A DNA stretch of 64,000 nucleotides from Selaginella tamariscina. Taxonomy: Eukaryota > Streptophyta > Lycopodiopsida > Selaginellales > Selaginellaceae. The notes below the pieces were generated by a model. It ran no database searches, was not told the origin of the DNA, and worked only from the letters and a program-made list of their open reading frames with translations. Location: positions 412,001-476,000 of the forward strand of contig PUQB01000007.1 in the NCBI GenBank assembly GCA_003024785.1, in the 5' to 3' direction. Below are positions 36,640 to 48,934 of the stretch, in pieces; positions within the stretch are counted from its first letter, which is position 1, and each line of letters opens with the position of its first letter. The position numbers and the translations under genes are program-made.

Positions 36640-39600
36640 AGACCTTGCAGAGAGCTTACCATATTGCACCGACTTCATCAGACATGAACCTAGCAAAAGT
36701 TACCATCAGAAGGCCTTGTAAGCGCAAAACACTCAACATAGTATTCAGGAACTTAGTGACTATAACTGTGTCCTCTCTTTGTATGTCAACATATGCTATT
36801 GTCGCCATGGACCTGAGATTGTTAATGAAAATGTAAAATGAAAAATCAAGAAAATCTCAATGACTTACAAAGGATCGTAAACATGAATCTTGATTGTTGA
36901 CCATTTTGGTATTCGATGGGTGTGGTCCAGAACAACCCACTGATATTGGTTGACATATTCTTATGTACTCAACTCTAGAACCAGGACCATCCATAGTCAT
37001 TTTGAATATTAGTGGTTGCTCGTCCGATCCATTCAGTTCCATGTTTGGTAGATGAAGAAATCACGTTTTCATACGTGTGTTGATGGACTATTGCAGTTGA
37101 AAAAGAAGTTAGCGATACCATTCATTTATTTCTCATCATGGCCTGGGCAATCCATTCTCATGTCCTGTAGAAGTTGCATTAGTTATATGTGAAGGATTTG
37201 AGTTCTACGTACCGACAATTGTTTCTTAGTGGGAGCAGGATGGCCAGTAATTTCTCGTAACATCTACAAAATCTTTGAGCAGCTCATTTAAAGTGATCTC
37301 CCATGCAGCTTGAAACTCTACAACACTTTGATTTGACCCTTGGGGAAATCTTCACTATTTTATGGGCTGCATTTTAATTGTTTGTATAGTAGTTGCAGAG
37401 ATAGATAGTACTCCTAGTGGGATGATCATGTTGTCTGTGATGAATAAAGAGTCTTGTGAAGTTGACATCATCTGGAATCACAGTGTACATTACAGCAGGG
37501 CAAGACTTCATAAGGAGCGACTCCACAACGCAATGCTAGCATTGCAATCCCTCAACTATTCTAGCTGCTATGAGATTCACCTTATGGATCATACCCTTGA
37601 AGTGGCACTCATTTTTCGTTCTCTAGAAAGTAAAAAAGGGGTAGGAATTGTTGACACATCTTAAATGCCCAATGCAAGTGCTCTTGCTCACACGAGCTAA
37701 GATTTGCTAATGAGACGTGCTTGGATGTGTGTAGTGATGTGCACCCTCCTTCTAATGCATGCTTGTGTACTTATCCGTGCTTCTTTTGTGTGGAGGGAGT
37801 TCAAAGATAATATCCCTATTGAATGTGACTGACAATTTTGTGACAATAGATTGTTTCCCAATCTTACATTTGTTTGCTTATAGTAGAGCAATGATCATTG
37901 AGTTCTTGCGCTCATCAGTCTCCAGCCTAAACAAAGGACCCTTTGAAGGAATCAACGTGTAAAAGATGAAATCGCCCCCTCCAACTTCCTCAGGCATGAT
38001 CTCCTTATTCCTTGTTCCTCTGCCCACAACCGATAGTAAGTGAACAAGCTTTACTTGTTGTGTTGCAGATATGTTAAAACTCTACTGGAGGTCCTTAGTA
38101 AACATGACTACAACACCATCTTCATCCATTGGACACTCCACCCTTTGTAAATGATGCAAGCCATTTCTTTAGTTTGCTTAGAACCCTAACACAGACTTAT
38201 TGTTTCATGATTAAATAATAAATGTAAGAGAAAGAATTAACAAGACAACTGAATGTCTTAATTTTTAGTGGCGCATTGCTATCAACACAATGATTTAAGT
38301 GCAAGTCTCAATGAATGCATACGTAAACAGACAATATACTGACATTTAAGCATGTGTCTGAAATGCTAACTCATTTTATATGTTGTAAAATGAGTGGTTG
38401 AGAAAATGTAGCACATGTGAGTGGCATGCCAACTCATCTTAAATGTTGCAAGATGTGTGGTCATGATCTATTTGGGTTTTAGGTTAGGGTATTGTTATTT
38501 GCAGCCAAATTGAGTTGGGGTTTGCTCATTCTTTATGGGTGCTTCCTTATGTGATTGGCAAGGCGGCCATGGTGATTCAGGTGATTCGTGCTTGGCTATT
38601 TGTAGCTTGGTAGCTGGGAGTGCGATTCAATGGATAGGGTCATTAGGCACTTGCACTTGGTTGAAGCTTTTTTGTGATTTGGGCGCTTGAAGGTTTAGAG
38701 AGCTGGGTCTTTACCATTGTCTACTTAGGAACTTGGCCAAATCTAAAGTGAGTGTTTCTAGCTTCGGTTGTGAGGAGTGGTTGCAATGGTGACTAATGTG
38801 TTTGTAGTTAGAACCAAGGTCGAGCTGAGGGGAGATAATGGTTGAATCAAATTTTCTTTACCCACATCTACTATGGACGTCATTGCCATGTCTCCTCGAC
38901 AACAGGAGGACAACAGGAGGTGCAAATAAGTTCCAAGATTGCCTTTGTGCAAGCTTTAGCTAACTCGCCAAAATAAAACTCAGAAGAGGTATAGATTTGT
39001 TCATGCTTGTCTTTTCTTTATTAACATTGTTATTTCTTAACAGGAGTCCCCGAATCTTGAAAGGAAGGCCACATACAAGCTACACATTCTGTTGACTGGG
39101 GGATGAGGTAAGGACCTCCTCAGTCAATAGAATGTATTAACTGCAAAGTGGCCAGAGTGCAATAAGTTCAAGCTCGAGGGTGTCTTTGATTGTGTTTTAA
39201 ACCTGTAAGTGAAAGTCTCGTAACATGTAATGTTCTATGCTTGATTAATTTAGCGTATTTATATTTAAGTTTTGAACATGGACATTCATGAGCCACAACC
39301 AACGCAGCAAGGTAGCATTGTGTTTGTTTACAAATACTGCCGACTGAGAGATGGGGCAACGACCTTGCTAGTCGGCCACATTTCTTGCACTTGCAAATCT
39401 CGTGCTTGAATCTAAGCTTCCAATTTATATTAATGTTGGCATTTATTATAGATGCGTTCCTCACAACGATTAGAAGCTGGCTCCAACTAAAAAAGAGGCT
39501 ACTGCTAGAGTTGTGATGCATAGGCCAAAACGATGTTGCAGTCGAGCTAATGTGGAAAGTGAAGCATCATAGTCAATTCCACAAATCCAAGAGGTGGAGG

Positions 39601-41400
39601 AAACTAGCTCTGTTGCAATTGCATTCACAATCAAAGAAAACGTCGACGTTAGCAACCCAGACAAGCTTGAGGAGCATTCTGAACTTGACACAATCGACTT
39701 GGCCACTTTGGATATATCAAATGTAAATGATGATCTTGGAGAGGATTACCATGAAGCACCTCCATAGTTGAAGTTTGGCATTGAGTCAAAGGTCTTGACG
39801 CAGACACAAGAGATGTAGATGCATGAGGCATTCGCCATTTCTAGCAAAGAAGAAGAACCACAAAAAAAGGGTCTCCTTATAAACTTTGGCTTTGGTGACC
39901 CTCCATATGTCTCAATTTGCCGCATGAACAAGAATGAAATGGTCGGTGTGTGAACTTGATAGATTTAAACAAGTTGTTGTGCAATATACCTGAGGAACAC
40001 AATTCAGTTCATTATATCAATCGAGGATAAGTTGAGCAGGGAGGACATGCAAGACATAAAGGTATATGAGAACATGCTTGCAATTCACAATGCCTTTGAA
40101 ATTGAGTTGGCTGAGAACAATGCCTTCAAGGATTGGATTCCATTGCTTTTAATTAGAAAATTCATATGTTGGTATGGCAACCATAAGTTGCCTGTTCTAC
40201 AACAACTTTATGAAGAGGACACCGATGACAAAACCAGGTGGGTAGTTCGGGTGCACTTTGCCTTTATACACCCAGACAGAGAAAATGTACCTCCAGCTTG
40301 TCACACTCTTCAAACAAATTAACAGGTTTGCATATGATTTGATTGTGATTTCAACTTTAACTTGTGCTGCATGCAGCTCCGCTTCTACCTTTGTATATAT
40401 ATAACAATATATGAGGTATGTAAGCATAGCCTCGTCTCTATAAATATAAACACACACACGCACACACACCCCACCTAGGCACCTCGTTTCTCATTGTCGA
40501 TATCTATATACATGTTAGTATATGTATATGCGCAGATTTCTACTGAAAGACATGTAGATCCTTTTACACACACATATGTATGCCTGTTACAGGTGTCGTG
40601 TGAGGAATGGATGTGGGTGTGGGCACGCTACACTCAGTTACCACTGGAAATCACTACCCTCGCACGTGGAATGTAGTTATATGAATTCTACAGATGTATT
40701 TCCTTATCTTTGTTCAAGGATCCACACATGTGCAAGTGTAATTTTTTATTCGTAAAATAATTATAAATATACGTTTGCATATAACATATCAGTTGTGTAG
40801 ATTAGAGAGTCTAATCTAACCTGCTAAAACCACCATAGAATAAATTGCCTATGAAGAGTGTGTGTTTCATTTATAATTCCCTTCTCTATGGTGCATAACT
40901 TAAACGTCGTAAGTCTCTGTATGTGTATCTGGTGAGCTCTCTGCATATAACACTTTGAACAGTGGTTATGATTCACTGTTTTATTTTAAAAATATCATGA
41001 CATTTGTTTGTTTTGTTTTTTTTTTTTAAGATTTTAAAAGGTTGACTCATTAACATAATTTATAATTTCACTATATATCGGTTTCAATAAAATATATATT
41101 TAGGAATTAATATAGGATACAAACAAAACAATTCATCATAATATTATTAATAAAAAATACACAAAGAGTATATGTATATACGCCTTTTGTTAAGTTCCTA
41201 TTAAAAATGCATGCGATTAATTATCATTAAATTAGGATAATCTAAGGGAAGAGGTAACGGAAAAAGTTGGAAGTTTGCTTTATACACACGTAAGAGTTAT
41301 ACAGACAGAAAAAGCAGAATATACTCACCTTAAATAACTGACGAAATATACTGACGCAACGTTTTTTCACACGTATTCTGCTAGGGTATAGTACGGACAC
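36640..41400. other. degenerate region with short coding-like pieces, no gene assigned
   Basis: Several open pieces look coding but cannot be joined. On the minus strand these include 37042-36857 and segments near 37200 (LREITGHPAPTKK-like). On the plus strand they are 37362-37664 and about 39600-40320, with stretches such as INFGFGDPPYVSICRMNKNE and IHNAFEIELAENNAFKDWIP. Stops separate them. I suspect a decayed mobile element or domesticated fragment, but name no family. 40680-41400 shows nothing. Confidence 0.35.
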
Positions 41401-41409
41401 AGAGTGATC

Positions 41410-43280
41410 ATGGAGGGGAGCTTAACGCCGCTCGAAGACGAGGTAGGCAGCCCGTAGGCTTGGTTTTTCCTCATATTTAGTCTAGAAAAATCTCGGATTT
41501 CTGCATGTCTCGGAAATCCCGGATTTGGTGCATGTTTTTTCGGATTTTGTTTCTGAGAAAATCCGGACTTTCGGTAACATTTCTATATTTTTTGTTTTTG
41601 TCCGTCCGAGAAATAGGATGTATGTGACGTCACTAGATATATAGGAAAGAGATATAGATATATACATGTCACGCACGCATACACTTGTAATGTACATATA
41701 TATGTGCATCCTGTTTTTATTTCTCAGATTTCAAGTTAAAAGTCCTTTATTTGGGTGTTTTTCCGACTTTACATATACTTCACGCATACATTTGTAATGT
41801 ACATATATATGTGCATCCTGTTTTTATTTCTCAGATTTTAAGTCAAAAGTTCTTCCTTTGGTGTTTTTCCGACTTTACGCATACACTTGTAATGTACGTA
41901 TATACGTGCATCTTGTTCAAAAGTCATTCGGAATAGACCTACAAAAATCAAAGTAGATGTAAAGTCAGGAAAACGCCAAAAGAAAGGACTTTTAACTTGA
42001 AATTCGAGAAATAAAAACAGGATGCACATATATATGTACATTACAAGTGTATGTGTGAAGTAGATGTAAAGTCGGAAAACACCCAAAGGAAGGTCAACGG
42101 GATATTCTGGAGTTCGTACTCAAGAAGGATCTCAAAGTCGCAAGAACGACACTCATGCACCATTATCTGAACACTGATAGAGATCAGAAAGACGACATAT
42201 GCAGGCTTGTTCAATTGATCTACTCCTTTAAGAAATGTGGTGGAAAATGGAGTACAAACTCTTTTGATCGAATATTGTTTTGGCTTCTAGAGATGGACAT
42301 GTCCACAGGAGTGGTAAGCAATATGTACATATTTATATACATGCTTTATATATATATGGTTTGTTTGTTTTTAGGACAAGAGATTAGCTTTTTCAGCTCT
42401 CTCTGTTGCGAGATTGATGAAACCCGGTGACACGAAGTCTATTCATGCAAAGCTGAAACAACTTGACTTCCGGAGAATGAACACTCCTTTCTGCATGACG
42501 TTCAAGGATGAAAAGATCGTGGGCCAAGGTGGTTATGGTGTCGTGTTCAGAGCCACACACAAGCTAGACGGGCTATTAAATGTATTGAATGCAACGACGT
42601 ACCTTCGGAGAGCGTTTTACTGGAAGTATGCGCTTTGGCTCAACTCAGAAATGACAACATCGTACGGTACTATGGCGCATGGACAGAATCTTCAGGAACT
42701 GTTTCTCAAACGACACAATGTGGATACGTGTCTTCTGCGTCTCCATGGACAAATGAGAGTTCTGGAGAAATTGGTGGTGATGCTTACCGACTGTACATTC
42801 AAATGGAGTACTGCCCTCGAACACTCAAGGACCTTCTCGAATCCGGCCGCCAAGGTTAGTGGTTATATATATTTCACACACACATATGTCTGTGCGTGTG
42901 CGTGTGTATAGCTGTATGTCTTGCACATATATATAGTCACATAAATGCAGCTTGTATTCATTCTAGAAACTACTCTTTTCTTTTTGTTGTAGACTGGAAT
43001 GATGCCTCGACTATAATAGTTAAAATTGCTAGAGGAATTTCTTACATTCACTCTAGGGGATTTGTACACAGAGACCTCTGTCCCAAGAACATCTTTGTTG
43101 GATCAGACAACAAGATCAAGATAGGCGATTTTGGACTAGGTACCTCTTGTAATAGTATATAACATATATTCATATATATACTGTTTGCTTTTGTTCAGTT
43201 ATGGTGGGTGAAACAACAGATAATTGTGAAGACGTCGGTCACAATCTTTATCGTCCTCCGGAAGGGGAACCACATAGTCA

Positions 43281-43352
<72 letters not shown>

Positions 43353-43707
43353 TATTTATTTTTTTAATTTATTTATTACAGAGTGATATGTATGCACTGG
43401 GGGTAATTATGTTGGAGCTGTATTGTGGGTTTCAAACCACTATGGAGCGAATCCAGGTGTGCTTCCTAGTTAAACCTTCTGTGTAATAGATATGAACATT
43501 ATTGATATATTTTATTTTTGATAGGTAATAACTGGTTTAAGAAAGGCGATGACAAGTTTGCCCAGTTGTTTCCCATCTAAGCAATTTGAAGCATCAAAGA
43601 TAGTGAAACGGCTATTATCTCACGAATCAAACAAAAGGCCCACAGCAAATGAGCTATTGGAGCAGCTCGAGAATAGAAGAACAACTGGTCGGCGACTCAC
43701 CTCGTGA
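41410..43707 (+). CDS. HRI-like eIF2-alpha kinase (EIF2AK1 type)
   Basis: Seven exons: 41410-41442, about 42093-42315, 42375-42854, 42993-43139, 43199-43284, 43382-43456, 43525-43707. A short helical N-terminus precedes the kinase, with no RWD domain before it and no HisRS-like domain after it. Motifs include [46 protein letters not shown], a Ser/Thr-rich insert, [78 protein letters not shown] and a stop at 43705-43707. IQMEYC and the insert mark the eIF2-alpha kinase family, which phosphorylates eIF2-alpha to repress translation under stress. GGYGxVxxxxxKLDG, the MERxxVITGLR region and domain economy point to HRI rather than GCN2, although [11 protein letters not shown] is also like plant GCN2. 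One G is missing near 41420 (needed for exon 1-2 phase) and one near 42570 (before AIK). Confidence 0.82.
41673..42090. repeat. foldback repeat in HRI-like gene intron 1
   Basis: A unit of about 105 bases (CACGCATACACTTGTAATGT ... ATGTGCATCCTGTTTTTATT ... TTTTTCCGACTTTAC) occurs twice in direct order from about 41673 and 41777, and partly from 41878. It then occurs in inverted order at about 41950-42090 (GTAAAGTC...AATAAAAACAGGATGCACAT...). Transcribed, the arms can form a long hairpin. The inverted copy runs to the exon 2 acceptor. Confidence 0.88.
43285..43349. repeat. (CT)n(TA)n compound microsatellite at a splice donor
   Basis: Begins with the GT of the donor of intron 5 and runs through about 14 CT and 15 TA units. 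Confidence 0.95.
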
Positions 43708-43980
43708 TGGTACCTCTCTCTCTCTAGGCATTTGCTAGTATATTTCATGCATATATTGCAAGTCAAGAATAGCCCACGACTCTCTAACAGAAGGGTTATG
43801 CAGTGCTATTGAGGATTAGGTGTTGTCCAGCGTGAGGAGCTGCCTTAGAAGTGGAGTAGATATATATTAGCTGCATAGAATGTGAAGAACACATCAATCT
43901 CATGTCATGTAGACTCTGAACGCGCAGGTACGCTGACTCTGGCTGCTGTGTGCGATGCATAATAAATTGTCCTATATATG

Positions 43981-44022
<42 letters not shown>

Positions 44023-44343
44023 GAAAGATATGCCACAGAGAATCATGTGTACCGGATATATACATATTGTTTATAATAAGTATATATCCTTGTAAAAATG
44101 TGTGTGTGTGTGTGTGTGTGTGTATAGAGATAGAGAGTTCATCTACACAGATGAATGACTTACTGAGATACACATCCCCTGCCTACGGTTTTGTACGTTA
44201 AAAATAGTAATATACCCAGTTTTCGCTAAACACATGCACAATGGCATATGTTATTTGGATGTAATACAAGTTTCAAGTTCACCACTCACACACACAATTG
44301 CTAAACAGAGCATATATATATAAGCGTGCCAACCAAGATTTGT

Positions 44344-44378
<35 letters not shown>

Positions 44379-45185
44379 TTGCACCGTATATGTCTGTGTA
44401 TAACCACATGTATTCTTATGGTTTATTTAGTATCAAATCAAGTTTTAGTGTATGTATTGTGTATGTGCATACATCTGCACATGAGTATGCCGCAACAGAG
44501 ATAGCATGGATAATTGAGGCAAGTGCTAGTCCACAACCTTTAAAGCCCCTGGGTTCTTGTGTATGCATTCACAAATACTTTCTGAACAGATCCCTGTACC
44601 GTGTATAATAAGTTAGACGTACCGGTTTATATGTTGGTCATACATATACTATATTAGTATATAACTTAAGAGGAGATGAAAACGTAGCTTGTAACTTCTG
44701 CCTTGCTCATTGTCCCATACACTATTATAGTTGCCCACACATGCACAAAGCACCTGAAACAAGTCACATCTGTACATAGTAAACATATTGTTATATATGT
44801 TTACCTTGGGTATCTCCCCGCCCAGACAATCTATGCGAGTTACGTTTGCCCTTTGTGATCATTAACCTCCTTTGCTTCGATGAATGATTTTCATTAAGTT
44901 TGTTTCGATGAGTTTGGACTTTGAGGTGAGTGCAAACAAACACCACATACATGTTTGTGGAGGGGATAATCTGATCATTAAGTGGTGATTAAGCATACTA
45001 TGTAGCCGTGGTTATGACATGGAGCCAGCGGTGCTGTGGTTGGCTGAGTTGTACAGCCACGTGGACGTGCCTGTTGGCTTCATCTAGCAAGTCTACCTCC
45101 TCGCAGCTTTGCTCCATATGGCTTTGCTGTCTAGACATGTAAGCATTCCTGTTTTACCTGATTACTTATTTGACTAAGTAAAATA
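43708..45185. other. intergenic with TG microsatellites, no gene seen
   Basis: Pure TG runs at about 43984-44020 and 44100-44124 and a CT/TA run near 44344-44378. A GC-richer stretch near 45010-45140 has no convincing frame. Confidence 0.5.
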
Positions 45186-45273
45186 ATGGGCAGGAAGAAG
45201 AAATGTGGCCAATGTGGAGAAGACCTTGAGATTTCCAGGCTTAAGAAGGAGATTATACGTATGCATGAGAGGT

Positions 45274-45331
<58 letters not shown>

Positions 45332-45385
45332 GATACTTACATTTTGATAGAGCGGTTAGATATTATGTCTCTGTAGTGTACACAT

Positions 45386-45429
<44 letters not shown>

Positions 45430-45510
45430 ATACATGATACTTACATTTTGATAGAGGTTTTGCTCCGGTTAGATAGCTCTTGTTGCATTATGTCTTTGTA
45501 GTATACACAT

Positions 45511-45558
<48 letters not shown>

Positions 45559-45635
45559 ATGATACTTACATTTTGATAGAGGTTTTGCTCCGGTTAGATA
45601 GCTCTTGTTGCATTATGTCTCTGTAGTATACACAT

Positions 45636-45679
<44 letters not shown>

Positions 45680-45881
45680 ATACATGATACTTACATTTTG
45701 ATAGAGGTTTTGCTCCGGTTAGATAGCTCTTGTTGCATTATGTCTCTGTAGTGTACACATTCTCTCTCTCTCTCTCTCACTCACACACACACACACACAC
45801 ACACACATGATACTTACATTTTGATAGAGGTTTTGCTCCGGTTAGATAGCTCTTGTTGCATTATGTCTCTGTAGTGTACAC

Positions 45882-45914
<33 letters not shown>

Positions 45915-46675
45915 ACACACACACACACACGGTTTATTGCAGGGAGAATAATGAGCTTTTGGGTCATCTAAAGAGTTTGGAAAGCAAGATTAAGGATGTG
46001 AAGAAGCTTGAGGATTTGGATGCAGGAAAGCACAGATTTACTTATGAGGTTGATAATGACGATGAGGATTGCGGGAGTGTGAGTTTGAGTATAGATATTG
46101 AAAGAAAGACAGCCTACTCCGTAAAGACCACTGCAGAAGAAAGGTACATTCTTTCTGTACTCATACATATACATATACATATATGTATATATGTACATAT
46201 ACGCGCAGTTGTGTACTCCATACACATAGTGACACATATATTCTAAAGCTAATGTACAAAGCTTTATAAGCAATGCAGCAACTGTTGAGAAGGATCGAGG
46301 CGCTGGAGGATGCAGTGGGACAAAGAGAAGCCGAGCTATGGTGTTATAAAAAGAAGAATGATGATCTACAAAAGAAAGCAACAATAGGTTCGATATTGGC
46401 ATTCTGTCCGGTACTTGTCGAGCTCCATATCAGCTTAGTGAGTGTTTAGTAAGCTTAAGCATATGCTAATATGTGCAGATATAGTATTGGATGACAAGCC
46501 GCCCAAAGGTGGTGCCGAATGCATAATGAAGATGGCACGTAAGGTCCAGCTGGAATTAAATAGACCCACGTCAGCAGAGATTGATCTTCTAGAGAGAGAA
46601 GTTGAGAAACTCGTTGCTTATGCTGATTCTCGACCTGGTATCGCGCTAGACATTGAAGATGAACCAGAGGTAAAT

Positions 46676-46723
<48 letters not shown>

Positions 46724-47074
46724 TATATATATAATATGGCTGTGCGTGTGAGATAGTTAAGATAATACAAACAACTAAGTATATAGAAATACATTTATAC
46801 GTACACAAGCATACGTATATAAAGATTCAGCCAGCATACATCAGTCCTGTGTGTGTGTGTGTGTGGTTAATCGAGCTAAGAAAGTACGACAGGTAATATT
46901 GAAGTTGAGTTTGTTGAAGCCGTCTAAGTCGAGAAGGCATCATGCTAGTAGTAAGAAAGGGCAGTCTACAAGGTAGACAAGTGTGTTTAAGTTGGTAACC
47001 GAGACGTAATGCAACAGGAGCTATCTAACCGGAGCGTAACCTCTATCCAAATGTGAGTATCCTGTGTGTGTGTT

Positions 47075-47105
<31 letters not shown>

Positions 47106-47589
47106 ACAAATGTGTACATTACAGAGAGACGAAGCCAGCAAAGTGTTCAAGCTTTGGAAGTGTGTGCTTGAGTAGAGAATCGAGGGGGATAAGCCCATGC
47201 AGATCGCCAAGGGGGAGGAGCCCGTGTTTGAGGAGTTGCTCGAGGCGTGTTCACGGAGTTGCTCGAGGGTGTGTTCACGGAGTCCGAGCGCGGTCCGAGT
47301 GGATATCGGGGAGGAGCCGAGTCGCTCGAGGCTGTTTTCACGGAGTCCGAGCGCGGTCCGAGTGGATATCGGGGAGGAGCCGAGGTTGCGGGCGGAGGTG
47401 AAGGTGGGAAAGAAGAGGGACGAGGAGGAGAAGGTTGAAGCGGCACTTGCGCATATACAGTACAACCTTGAGTATTTGATAGAACAGGAGAGGAGGAAAA
47501 GATGGCTGGAAGCTCAGATTAGACACCTGGGTTATTACCCGCAAGAAAAGCTTCCCAGGTCTGCTTTGTGGAATCCTCCTAGTGTTTAA
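45186..47589 (+). CDS. coiled-coil protein of unknown function, about seven exons
   Basis: The start is ATG 45186 (MGRKKKCGQCGEDLEISRLK). Exons I can place: 45186-45271, 45943-46143, about 46279-46387, 46479-46669, and a last exon from about 47125 to the stop at 47587-47589. One or two short exons lie between 46830 and 47040. The sequence is highly charged and helical: NNELLGHLKSLESKIKDVKK, then LLRRIEALEDAVGQREAELW, then LLEREVEKLVAYA. This predicts an extended coiled coil. The CxxC (CGQC) near the N-terminus is a single pair. The C-terminal part carries a 21-residue duplication and a Glu/Lys/Arg-rich helix (KVGKKRDEEEKVEAALAHIQ) and ends ALWNPPSV. Exons 2 and 3 join out of phase by one base. 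An in-frame TAG near 47174 suggests an unrecognised intron or a missing base. I do not know the family. Confidence 0.6.
45272..45942. repeat. five-unit ~125-bp tandem repeat filling intron 1
   Basis: Each unit is a CT run, a CA run, then ATGATACTTACATTTTGATA, GGTTTTGCTCCGGTTAGATA, TTGCATTATGTCT and TACACATT. The ATGATACTTAC phrase recurs near 45330, 45434, 45560, 45684 and 45807. The first unit lacks the GTTTTGCTCCG part. Units differ mostly in dinucleotide copy number. Confidence 0.95.
46678..46712. repeat. (CA)n microsatellite nine bases after a donor
   Basis: Perfect CA run followed by TA repeats at the start of intron 4 of the coiled-coil gene. Confidence 0.95.
47278..47385. repeat. in-frame 63-bp coding duplication
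   Basis: TTCACGGAGTCCGAGCGCGG through GATATCGGGGAGGAGCCGAG occurs twice, offset by exactly 63 bases (21 codons). It encodes SRSPSAVRVDIGEEP twice in the last exon of the coiled-coil gene. The two copies are almost identical, so it is recent. Confidence 0.9.
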
Positions 47590-47999
47590 GTTTTTGAATT
47601 TAGAATATGCTATGAGTATATGCTAGGAATATACAAGTATATGCCACGAATAAGTATATGGTGGAAATATATACAAGTATATTCGTATGTTTGGAGTATA
47701 TGGAAATCCTTTTGGAATTTAGAAAAAGAATGTGGCTTTACATCAAAACGACCCGTCCCTTGAGGAAATGTACACACAGTAAAGCCCTCCTCGCTCTCTA
47801 ATGTACAATCGACATTATCAGAATGTACGTATATATTACTTCAGCCGTAATGCCAACTGTGCGGATATTCTCCCTCCTCTCCCTCTTCCTCCTACTCTCG
47901 ACCTCTTGTTCCCTTGCAATGCCGGTGGTGACCTGTATATACACACACATGAATACACACGCAGACATACGTGTATGTGTATTGTTATCTCCTTTCACA

Positions 48000-48890
48000 T
48001 GTATGATGTATCCTAATAAACACCACGTAGATACTGATATTGATCGGAGATGATCACAGAAGTGCAGGTAAACTTTAAAATACTAAAGTCAAAACACACA
48101 CACTCTCTCTCTCTCTCATGCTAATAAACACCACATGGTATTGCTTGAAATGATCGTAAACTTTAAAATACTAATGTTCAAAACATGCACACACTCTCTC
48201 TCTCATACTATCTATAAACACCACAGATACTGATATTGATAGGAGTGATAATAGAAGTGCAGGTAAACTTTAAAATACTAAAGTTCAAAACTCTCTCTCT
48301 CTCTCTCTCTCATGTGTGATGTATCCTAATAAACACCACATAGATACTGATATTGATTGGAGATGATCATAGAAGTGCAGGTAAACTTTAAAATACTAAA
48401 GTTCAAAACTCTCTCTCTCTCTCATGTGTGATGTATCCTAATAAACACCACATAGATACTGATATTGATTGGAGATGATCAGGTAAACTTTAAAATACTA
48501 AAGTTCAAAACATACACTCTCTCTGTATGATGTATCCACATAGATACTGATATTGATTGGATGATCATAGAAGTGCAGGTAAACTTTAAATACTAATGTT
48601 CAAAACACACACACACACACACACACTCTCTCTCATGTATGAAGTATCCTACAAACACCACATATAGATACTATATTGATTGTGGATGATCATAGAAGTG
48701 CAGGTAAACTTTAAAATACTAAAGTTCAAATCTACCCGTGGTGATACATCATACATGAGAGAGAGTATTTTGAACTTTAGTATTTTAAAGTTTACATGCA
48801 CTTCTATGATCATGTATCCTCATAACACCACGGGTAGATACTGATAATGATTGGAGATGATCATAGAAGTGCTAGTAAACTTTAAAATAC
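48000..48890. repeat. ~85-bp minisatellite with an inverted copy
   Basis: About eight copies of a unit containing TAATAAACACCACATAGATA, CTGATATTGATTGGAGATGA, TCATAGAAGTGCAGGTAAAC, TTTAAAATACTAAAGTTCAA and a variable CT or CA run. A partial copy at about 48744-48815 is inverted. It sits between the convergent 3' ends of the coiled-coil gene and CPL-B. The last exon of CPL-B may lie within it. Confidence 0.92.
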
Positions 48891-48934
48891 TAGAGTTCAC
48901 ACACACACACAGAGTGCGTAGGATGATTACGAAC

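Noticed and set aside
42375-43707. Plain GCN2 assignment for the eIF2-alpha kinase
   Set aside because: [11 protein letters not shown] is GCN2-like, but there is no room or sequence for the RWD, pseudokinase or HisRS-like domains, and the Gly-loop and C-lobe fit HRI better. Kept as the main alternative.
45272-45942. CRISPR-like array
   Set aside because: Units are contiguous tandem copies with variable dinucleotide runs, not short repeats with unique spacers, and the DNA is eukaryotic.
47043-47465. Long minus-strand ORFs opposite the last exon of the coiled-coil gene
   Set aside because: Shadow frames of a GC-rich, repeat-bearing exon. The plus frame has the splice context and the charged helix typical of the rest of the gene.
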